Below the pieces are notes generated by a model. It had not been told where the DNA came from. It ran no database searches and saw only the letters and a program-made list of their open reading frames with translations. A stretch of 18,494 bases of DNA. Source: JBHGBB01 sp041946755. GTDB taxonomy: Bacteria > UBP4 > UBA4092 > JAOAEQ01. Positions 7,780-12,562 of the stretch are shown here, piece by piece; the first letter of the stretch is position 1; each line of letters starts with the position of its first letter. The translations under genes were made by a program, and so were the position numbers. Location of the stretch: assembly GCA_041946755.1 (NCBI GenBank), contig JBHGBB010000058.1, positions 1 through 18,494 of the forward strand, in the 5' to 3' direction.

Positions 7780-7893
7780 TATTTCTTCTGAATATATTAT
7801 ATCATAAATATAAGACTAATTGTATCCTGTATAGGGGATTTTTGGTGGTAGCGATTGCAGAGAATAGTAATTATAGATAAGATTATTAGTATT

Positions 7894-8913
7894 ATGCGAA
7901 AAACCATATATGATAAGCTCGTTTTACTCGGATTTACCTTCTGGCTATTGTTTGCCAGAGGCAATGCTACGGAAGCGACCCATATTTATGGCATCCATGA
8001 TTGGGGTAGCGGTGCCAATGGAATTTTTAATGGGAAAAGCCGATGGGATGTGCAAATGATTCGGGTAGGGTTGGATTCGCTCGATGCTGCGGCGATTCAT
8101 AACGATGGATTCACTTTGATAATCCGATTGGGAAAACAATGGGGAGAATCGGTGCCAAGAAGTTCCGGAGAATGGGATACCTTTGCTGCAAGTTGCGCCA
8201 GTACCGTTAGCGTTTATAGTTCATATTGCCATCGATGGATTATCGGCAATGAAATGAATGCGAATTTCGATAGTAACATTTCTGCCAGCGATTATATGAC
8301 CATATTCGGAAAATGTAGAACGGCAATTAAATCGGTGCAACCGAATTCGGAAGTAATCGTTGCAGCGGTCGCTCCCTGGAATGCTACTCAAGACCCGGGT
8401 GGCCCGTATTCTCATTCCTCAGCCTGGTTGAATTATATGTACGCGTTAGTAAACGGGCTGAATAATGATTGCGATGGCTATGCGCTTCATGCGTATGGCG
8501 GGCGGAGCGGGGATAATGACCCTCGAAATGATACCGGTTGGGGTTTTGGAGTATATAAAGATTGGATGTATATTATCGGTAATAATATGTTCGCTCATGT
8601 TAAACCGGTATATCTAACCGAAATGAATTCGTTCGCTGATGGGCAAGGTAGTACCGCCGGGTATCCGAAGTATGCTTATCCTAGCGGGTGGATTCAAAAA
8701 GCTTTTGAAGAGATTAATACCTGGAATCGAAATCATACCCAAAAAATATCTTGTGCATGCTGGTTTGCGTATGCCAACGGCGGTTTCCCCGGATATGATT
8801 TAACCTTAATCGGGCAGGCGAGTTCTGATTTTAGTTGGACCACGCAGAATACATCGTATACCATTGCAGACCCGACTCAGGTCTTGGATGCGTATTGGGA
8901 GATATATAAATAA
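7894..8913 (+). CDS. Secreted GH-A clan (TIM-barrel) glycoside hydrolase, 339 aa
   Basis: Probably an exported beta-glycan hydrolase; family (GH5/GH39-like) and substrate not assigned. The N-terminus (MRKTIYDKL, a hydrophobic core, then ARGNA) looks like a signal peptide cleaved near residue 25. Candidate catalytic residues follow the GH-A pattern: E120 in WIIGNEMNA (strand 4 acid/base) and E243 in VYLTEMNSF (strand 7 nucleophile), about 120 residues apart. Aromatic-rich loops (HDWGSG, HAYGGRSG, CWFAYANGG) resemble a sugar-binding cleft. The ATG at 7894 has a weak Shine-Dalgarno. A TTG at 7855 preceded by GGTGG is an alternative start but would put 13 odd residues before the signal peptide. 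A terminator overlaps the gene's end. Confidence 0.72.
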   Translation: MRKTIYDKLVLLGFTFWLLFARGNATEATHIYGIHDWGSGANGIFNGKSRWDVQMIRVGLDSLDAAAIHNDGFTLIIRLGKQWGESVPRSSGEWDTFAASCASTVSVYSSYCHRWIIGNEMNANFDSNISASDYMTIFGKCRTAIKSVQPNSEVIVAAVAPWNATQDPGGPYSHSSAWLNYMYALVNGLNNDCDGYALHAYGGRSGDNDPRNDTGWGFGVYKDWMYIIGNNMFAHVKPVYLTEMNSFADGQGSTAGYPKYAYPSGWIQKAFEEINTWNRNHTQKISCACWFAYANGGFPGYDLTLIGQASSDFSWTTQNTSYTIADPTQVLDAYWEIYK

Positions 8914-8941
8914 ACGTCAGCCGGTATACCAGCTGACGTTT
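8912..8941. terminator. Bidirectional intrinsic terminator between convergent genes
   Basis: AAACGTCAGC (8912-8921) pairs with GCTGACGTTT (8932-8941), a 10-bp stem around a 10-nt loop containing GGTATACC. AT-rich tracts flank it on both sides. It starts just before the end of the glycosidase gene's stop codon region and lies 45 nt beyond the pckG stop, so it can serve both convergent genes. Confidence 0.8.
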
Positions 8942-8986
8942 ATTTATATTTACTATAGAATTGAGAAACAAATAGAATCGCTGCTT

Positions 8987-10762
8987 TTACTTCGCATTGA
9001 TTTTATTTGCTAAGGTTTTATATTCCTGCCAGAGTTCGGATGGCATATGGTCGCCGAATTGGGTCAGGAATTTCTCGATATCCTGCAGTTCATCCTGCCA
9101 TTCAGTAGGATTCACTTCAAATAGTTTTTCGAGATTATTTTGCGGTATGTTTAAACCCGCTAAATCTAAATCTTTAAGTTCTGGTAATAGACCAATCGGG
9201 GTTTCTTTCGCTCCGACTTTATTGGTGACTCGTTCGATAACCCATTTTAATACCCGGATATTATCGCCGAATCCCGGCCAGATAAATTTATCATTTTCGT
9301 CTACCCGGAACCAGTTTACCGCATAGATACGCGGTGGTTGGCTCATTTTCTTACCGAGTTTAAGCCAATGGTTAAAATAATCGCCCATATTATATCCGCA
9401 GAAGGGGAGCATCGCCATCGGGTCTCTCCGGAGCACGCCGACTTTTAAACTCGCAGCGGCAGTGGTTTCTGAACCGGTTCTGGCACCGATAAATACTCCA
9501 TGCTGCCAGTTGAACGATTCGGTGACTAATGGAATTACATGCGTTCTTCGTCCGCCTAAGAGCATTGCCGAAATCGGTACTCCTTTCGGATTATCATACT
9601 CTTTGGATAGGGTAGGTGCATTATAGATCGAGACGGTGAACCGGGAATTCGGATGTGCCGCTTTCGTTTCCATAGAAATATCCCACTTTTTCCCTTGCCA
9701 ATCCACCATATGTTTCGGTGGTACATCGCTTAATCCTTCCCACCACGGTTCGTTGGCATCAGTATCAACAGCCGTATTCGTGAACAAAGTCGGATAGAAT
9801 TTATTCGCTTTTAGGGTATGAATCATGTTCGGATTGGTTTGCATCGAAGTACCGGGCGCAACTCCGAATAGGCCTGCCTCTGGATTTATCGCATATAACC
9901 GGCCATCAGGCCCGATATTCAGCCAGGCGATATCATCGCCTAGAGTCCAGATTTTATACCCGGGCAGCATCGATTCTAGCATGGCTAAATTGGTTTTCCC
10001 ACAAGCGGACGGCATCGCCGCGGTGATATAATAAATCTTTCCTTTCGGGTCTTCGACACCGAGAATAACCATATGTTCAGCCAGCCAGCCTTCTTGATAC
10101 CCCAACCAGGATGCGAGTCGTAACGAGAAACATTTCTTACCTAACAAGGCATTACCGCCATATCCGGACCCGATACTCCAGACCAACTGGTCGTCCGGGA
10201 AATGCATAATAAACCGTTTTTCGGGATCGAAATCGCCGACTGAATGCAGTCCTTTAACAAACCGGGGTTTATTCCCGATTAGCTCGATAACTTTTTTGGT
10301 CATCCGGGTCATAATCCGCATACTAACCGCGACATAACTCACATCGGTTAATTGAATACATGCTTTCGCATACGGCGAATCCGGATGTCCCATCATATAC
10401 GGAAGAACATACATCGTTTTCCCTTTCATACATCCGTCGGATATCTTCCGCATTTTCTCTTTCGCTTCATCCGGGTCCATCCAGTTATTATTCGGCCCGG
10501 CTAATTCTTTATTCGGATGGCAGACATAGGTTAAGTGCTCAGTTCGAGCGACATCGGTATGATGGCTCCGATGTAGATAGGCATTCGGCCAATTGGTTTG
10601 ATTCAAATTCGCGAACACGGTATGGTCTTCGATATGTTCATCATTCAATCCGATTTCCATCAATCGATGCGCTTCTTCATCCGATCCATCGCACCAATAT
10701 ATTCTATCCGGCTGGGTTAACTTTGCCTGTTCTTCGACCCATTTTTCTAGTGGAGTTGCCAT
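8987..10762 (-). CDS. pckG: Phosphoenolpyruvate carboxykinase (GTP), 591 aa
   Basis: Interconverts oxaloacetate and PEP with GTP/GDP; the gluconeogenic step, or anaplerotic PEP carboxylation in some anaerobes. GTP-class landmarks are intact: HRSHHTDVAR near residues 64-73, the P-loop MPSACGKTN at 250-258 with the reactive cysteine C254, LGDDIAW near 274-280, FGVAPGTS near 299-306, GGRRTHVIPL near 403-412, FIGARTGSET, and FCGYNMGDYFNHW near 454-466. Length is normal. The start is fixed by CAGGAGG spaced 6-7 nt from the ATG. The gene has its own promoter and a leader interrupted by an intrinsic terminator, suggesting attenuation control. It converges on the secreted glycosidase. Confidence 0.97.
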   Translation of the reverse strand: MATPLEKWVEEQAKLTQPDRIYWCDGSDEEAHRLMEIGLNDEHIEDHTVFANLNQTNWPNAYLHRSHHTDVARTEHLTYVCHPNKELAGPNNNWMDPDEAKEKMRKISDGCMKGKTMYVLPYMMGHPDSPYAKACIQLTDVSYVAVSMRIMTRMTKKVIELIGNKPRFVKGLHSVGDFDPEKRFIMHFPDDQLVWSIGSGYGGNALLGKKCFSLRLASWLGYQEGWLAEHMVILGVEDPKGKIYYITAAMPSACGKTNLAMLESMLPGYKIWTLGDDIAWLNIGPDGRLYAINPEAGLFGVAPGTSMQTNPNMIHTLKANKFYPTLFTNTAVDTDANEPWWEGLSDVPPKHMVDWQGKKWDISMETKAAHPNSRFTVSIYNAPTLSKEYDNPKGVPISAMLLGGRRTHVIPLVTESFNWQHGVFIGARTGSETTAAASLKVGVLRRDPMAMLPFCGYNMGDYFNHWLKLGKKMSQPPRIYAVNWFRVDENDKFIWPGFGDNIRVLKWVIERVTNKVGAKETPIGLLPELKDLDLAGLNIPQNNLEKLFEVNPTEWQDELQDIEKFLTQFGDHMPSELWQEYKTLANKINAK

Positions 10763-10787
10763 AAGAAACCTCCTGAAATATGATTAT

Positions 10788-10850
10788 AAAAAAAGCCAAC
10801 ACCTATTCCTGTTTTCTCGCATACTAAAATCAAGAATCTAATGCTGGCTT
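10788..10850 (-). terminator. Terminator inside the pckG leader (putative attenuator)
   Basis: On the minus strand AAGCCAGCA (10842-10850) pairs with TGTTGGCTT (10793-10801), 9 bp with one G-U. An inner stem ATTCTTG/CAGGAAT and a further TTTT/AAAA lie inside it, and seven T (10788-10794, shared with the stem end) follow directly. The T tract ends only about 25 nt before the pckG ATG and the Shine-Dalgarno fills most of that, so a promoter cannot fit between. Transcripts reaching pckG must read through it. Confidence 0.75.
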
Positions 10851-10890
10851 ACTCTGCAACCACCGTATCCGATGCTGGTCTTTGCCGAGT
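10851..10890 (-). promoter_or_regulatory. Closed hairpin upstream of the pckG attenuator (candidate aptamer or sensor)
   Basis: On the minus strand ACTC (10887-10890) pairs with GAGT (10851-10854), GCAA (10882-10885) with TTGC (10856-10859), and CCA (10876-10878) with TGG (10860-10862), leaving small bulges and a 13-nt loop. It abuts the terminator's 5' arm directly. Its 3' strand TGGTT could alternatively pair with AAGCCA of the terminator arm (one bulged G), which would act as an antiterminator. No known riboswitch class was recognised. Confidence 0.45.
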
Positions 10891-10911
10891 CTTCCGAAAA
10901 TAAATTATATA

Positions 10912-10940
10912 ATCATATCAATTATTTCGATATTTCGCAA
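10912..10940 (-). promoter_or_regulatory. Promoter of pckG
   Basis: Minus-strand -35 TTGCGA (10935-10940), exactly 17 bp, then -10 TATGAT (10912-10917). Predicted start near 10905, giving a leader of about 140 nt that holds the sensor-like hairpin and the terminator. It begins 5 nt past the stop codon of the DUF2294 gene. Confidence 0.6.
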
Positions 10941-10945
10941 TAGGT

Positions 10946-11308
10946 TTATATTTTGAATTTTTTCTCTAAGTTCTGATTGAGTATAAAAATAATTATTCGT
11001 TCCCCGGTTTTAGTGCTGATATCGCTATGCATGCCTTTAATTTTACAGTCGGTTATTTTCGAGACGATATCTTCTAATAGAACTTTACCATTTTCTAATA
11101 GTTGTACCCGGACGCGTTTAATCAGATTAGCGCCTTCATTCGATTTGGCTAATTGTTCTTCGGCATGCGTTAGCACACCTTTCAACCGCACGATCACCAT
11201 ATCCTGAATCAGATAGGTTTTGGTCTCTTGCGGTCCTCGACCCATATACTCCTGTTCAAACTTGATGATCGCTTCACTGATTTGCGCTTCGATTTGGCCT
11301 TTGGTCAT
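10946..11308 (-). CDS. DUF2294 family protein, 120 aa
   Basis: Small protein resembling the DUF2294 family (function unknown to me). It opens with MTKGQIEAQISEAIIKFEQEYMGRGP, has the conserved DMVIVRLKGVLTHAEEQLAK stretch near residues 36-55, and ends with HSDISTKTGERIIIFIL, all family-like. No signal peptide or membrane segment. I start at the ATG at 11308; the 21 extra codons upstream in frame run through the tRNA-Leu gene and are not protein-coding. There is no Shine-Dalgarno. The ATG lies only 20 nt after the CCA end of tRNA-Leu, so the mRNA 5' end is probably made by tRNA processing. Confidence 0.85.
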   Translation of the reverse strand: MTKGQIEAQISEAIIKFEQEYMGRGPQETKTYLIQDMVIVRLKGVLTHAEEQLAKSNEGANLIKRVRVQLLENGKVLLEDIVSKITDCKIKGMHSDISTKTGERIIIFILNQNLEKKFKI

Positions 11309-11328
11309 GATAGGTTGGTATCGAGATA

Positions 11329-11414
11329 TGGTGCGAGAGGGGGGAGTTGAACCCCCACGGGGGAAACCCACTAGATCCTAAGTCTAGCGCGTCTGCCAAT
11401 TCCGCCACTCTCGC
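11329..11414 (-). tRNA. tRNA-Leu (anticodon TAG)
   Basis: Class II tRNA of 86 nt with encoded CCA. The acceptor stem is GCGAGAG/CTCTCGC; the anticodon loop CTTAGGA sits on stem GCTAGA/TCTAGT and gives TAG. A long variable arm (GGGTTTCCCCC region) and the T-arm GGGGGTTCAACTCCCCC follow. Confidence 0.95.
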
Positions 11415-11451
11415 ATACCGATTTCGGATTGAATAAAATTTAAAAGCTTTA

Positions 11452-11532
11452 ACCGCAGAGCGCGCAGAGTAGGCGCAAAGCTCGCCAAGTATTTCTCTGT
11501 GGTCTTAGCGAATCCTTAGCGTTCTTTGCGGT
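11452..11532. repeat. Dyad of CGCAGAG-type units, family C: 4 units, 5-nt spacer, 4 inverted units
   Basis: Left arm units ACCGCAGAG, CGCGCAGAG, TAGGCGCAAAG, CTCGCCAAG. The right arm, read as its complement, gives ACCGCAAAG, AACGCTAAG, GATTCGCTAAG, ACCACAGAG. Both arms have unit lengths 9, 9, 11, 9. It lies between tRNA-Lys and tRNA-Leu. Similar CGCAGAG repeats occur in many bacterial genomes as intergenic elements. Confidence 0.8.
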
Positions 11533-11588
11533 TATCTTTGGTTTTGTTTTTTAATCAGCAATCCGAACTCCGCAATCTAAAATGCAAA

Positions 11589-11664
11589 TGGTGGGCCATG
11601 AAGGAATCGAACCTTCAACCTCTTGATTAAGAGTCAATTGCTCTGCCAATTGAGCTAATGGCCC
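11589..11664 (-). tRNA. tRNA-Lys (anticodon CTT)
   Basis: 76 nt with encoded CCA. Acceptor GGGCCAT/ATGGCCC, D-arm GCTC/GAGC, anticodon loop CTCTTAA (CTT), T-arm GAAGGTTCGATTCCTTC. Confidence 0.95.
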
Positions 11665-11675
11665 GGGTTATGTAA

Positions 11676-11763
11676 GTACTAAGTACCAAGTATCAAGTAC
11701 CAAATTCTCGGTATTCAAATAAAAGAAATTTAATTTTGGTACTTCGTACTTGGTCCTTGGTAC
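11676..11763. repeat. Heptad dyad, family B, second copy: 4 units, 32-nt spacer, 4 inverted units
   Basis: Left arm 11676-11703: GTACTAA GTACCAA GTATCAA GTACCAA. Right arm 11736-11763: TTGGTAC TTCGTAC TTGGTCC TTGGTAC. It fills the gap between tRNA-Arg and tRNA-Lys, 10 nt from the CCA end of tRNA-Arg and 11 nt from the 5' end of tRNA-Lys. Confidence 0.88.
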
Positions 11764-11773
11764 TTGTATAAAG

Positions 11774-11850
11774 TGGTACGCCCGGTAGGAGTCGAACCTA
11801 CGGCCTTCAGATTCGAAGTCTGCCGCTCTATCCAGCTGAGCTACGGGCGC
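11774..11850 (-). tRNA. tRNA-Arg (anticodon TCG)
   Basis: 77 nt with encoded CCA. Acceptor GCGCCCG/CGGGCGT (G1-U72 wobble), D-arm GCTC/GAGC, anticodon loop CTTCGAA (TCG), T-arm GTAGGTTCGACTCCTAC. First gene of the minus-strand tRNA run. Confidence 0.95.
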
Positions 11851-11925
11851 ATCCTTGATCTACCTATAGTTAACCGGTTGATTGCCATTCTGGTATCGTT
11901 ACTCCGATTAACTAAATAAATATTT

Positions 11926-11954
11926 ATTATATCATTCTAACTCAGCTTACGCAA
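11926..11954 (-). promoter_or_regulatory. Promoter of the tRNA-Arg/Lys/Leu-DUF2294 run
   Basis: Minus-strand -35 TTGCGT (11949-11954), exactly 17 bp, perfect -10 TATAAT (11926-11931). Predicted start about 70 nt before tRNA-Arg. The -35 resembles that of pckG (TTGCGA). Confidence 0.65.
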
Positions 11955-12075
11955 GGTTATGAGTCGACCGAAATCTACTCGAATGATTATCGTTTGTTTC
12001 GTTATCTATATTCTATTAATCTGTTTTCTGGTTTAGATATGAGCTTGTATGAGAATTATTTTCCACTGGTTTTGC

Positions 12076-12124
12076 ACCGAAGTATACCTAGTGTGCCTTC
12101 AAGGCACACTAGGTATACTCCGGT
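12076..12124. repeat. Near-perfect 49-nt palindrome
   Basis: Arms of 19 nt (12081-12099 and 12101-12119: AGTATACCTAGTGTGCCTT and its exact complement) surround a single C at 12100. A further ACCG/CGGT pair (12076-12079, 12121-12124) lies beyond one mismatch. As RNA it gives about 17 bp with a TTCAA loop. No T tract follows on either strand, so it is not an ordinary intrinsic terminator. Confidence 0.85.
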
Positions 12125-12289
12125 ATCGGAATGGTAAAATAACGGAATAGAGCAGTGGTTTGGTGAAAGGGAAAACATAGAATGAATGCGATGATGAAAG
12201 AAGATATCATGATTAAATTAAATAAGGATGAAGTCTGGGCATGGTTCTAGTGTAGTAAGTAAGGACGAGGGAAGCTCGCCCCTACCAAA

Positions 12290-12319
12290 ATAATTCTTTT
12301 CCATATGGAAAAGAATTAT
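12290..12319. repeat. Perfect 30-nt palindrome (first of a pair)
   Basis: ATAATTCTTTTCCAT and its exact complement meet with no spacer (centre CCAT/ATGG at 12304/12305). A related palindrome lies 25 nt downstream. With no loop it fits a dimeric-protein operator or duplicated site better than an RNA hairpin; function not known. Confidence 0.8.
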
Positions 12320-12344
12320 AGGGAGTGTTAAGTTTCTGTACACA

Positions 12345-12374
12345 ATAATCTTTTGCCAAATGGAAAAAGATTAT
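12345..12374. repeat. Imperfect 30-nt palindrome (second of a pair)
   Basis: ATAATCTTTT-G-CCA, AA, TGG-A-AAAAGATTAT: one mismatch and a 2-nt centre. Same length and layout as the palindrome at 12290-12319, with the shared core CTTTT.CCA/TGG.AAAAG, suggesting a repeated binding site. Confidence 0.75.
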
Positions 12375-12497
12375 AAGTCAAACACTAAACTAGTCAAACA
12401 TTTTTATCCAATTAAATATATAATGAAAAAGAAACATTAGGTGTCTCCAATAAATAAGATAAATTAGCCAGTTTAGTTTGATTACTCAATTCAGGCG

Positions 12498-12529
12498 GTA
12501 TTAGTATATAATTAAATACTGCTTAATAC
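12498..12529 (+). promoter_or_regulatory. Dyad with embedded -10, probable phosphoketolase promoter/operator
   Basis: GTATT-AGTAT (12498-12507) pairs with ATACT (12516-12520) and AATAC (12525-12529), with a 4-nt bulge. TATAAT (12507-12512) overlaps the loop, about 50 nt before the start codon. The only -35-like hexamer, TTGATT (12478-12483), is too far away (23 bp), so the promoter call is tentative; if real, the dyad would be an operator. Confidence 0.35.
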
Positions 12530-12562
12530 ATAAAAATCCTGTAATCATACATGGAGGATACT

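Larger units (their letters stand above)
11955..12562. other. Gene-poor region before the phosphoketolase gene
   Basis: No convincing gene. It holds a 49-nt palindrome (12076-12124), two related 30-nt palindromes (12290-12319, 12345-12374), and a small GC hairpin with CGAG (12266-12269) pairing CTCG (12275-12278), next to GCCCCTACC. An AT-rich dyad containing TATAAT lies at 12498-12529. The only small open frame of note (12182-12250, 22 codons, Met-rich, ending EVWAWF) has no homology I recognise. TATAAT also occurs at 12419-12424 without a good -35. Confidence 0.6.

Noticed and set aside
7855..7893. TTG start at 7855 for the secreted glycosidase
   Set aside because: Preceded by GGTGG, but it would add 13 residues ahead of a complete signal peptide; kept as an alternative only.
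11309..11371. Longer DUF2294 start giving 21 extra residues
   Set aside because: It overlaps tRNA-Leu and adds residues unlike the family.
3763..11763. Heptad arrays as CRISPR repeats
   Set aside because: Units are 7 bp and contiguous with no unique spacers, are inverted in the second half, and no cas genes are present.
12182..12250. 22-codon open frame as a small gene
   Set aside because: Weak initiation context, no recognisable homology, and a length expected by chance.
12551..12562. ATG at 12551 as phosphoketolase start
   Set aside because: The Shine-Dalgarno GGAGG lies inside these codons and is correctly spaced for the ATG at 12563.
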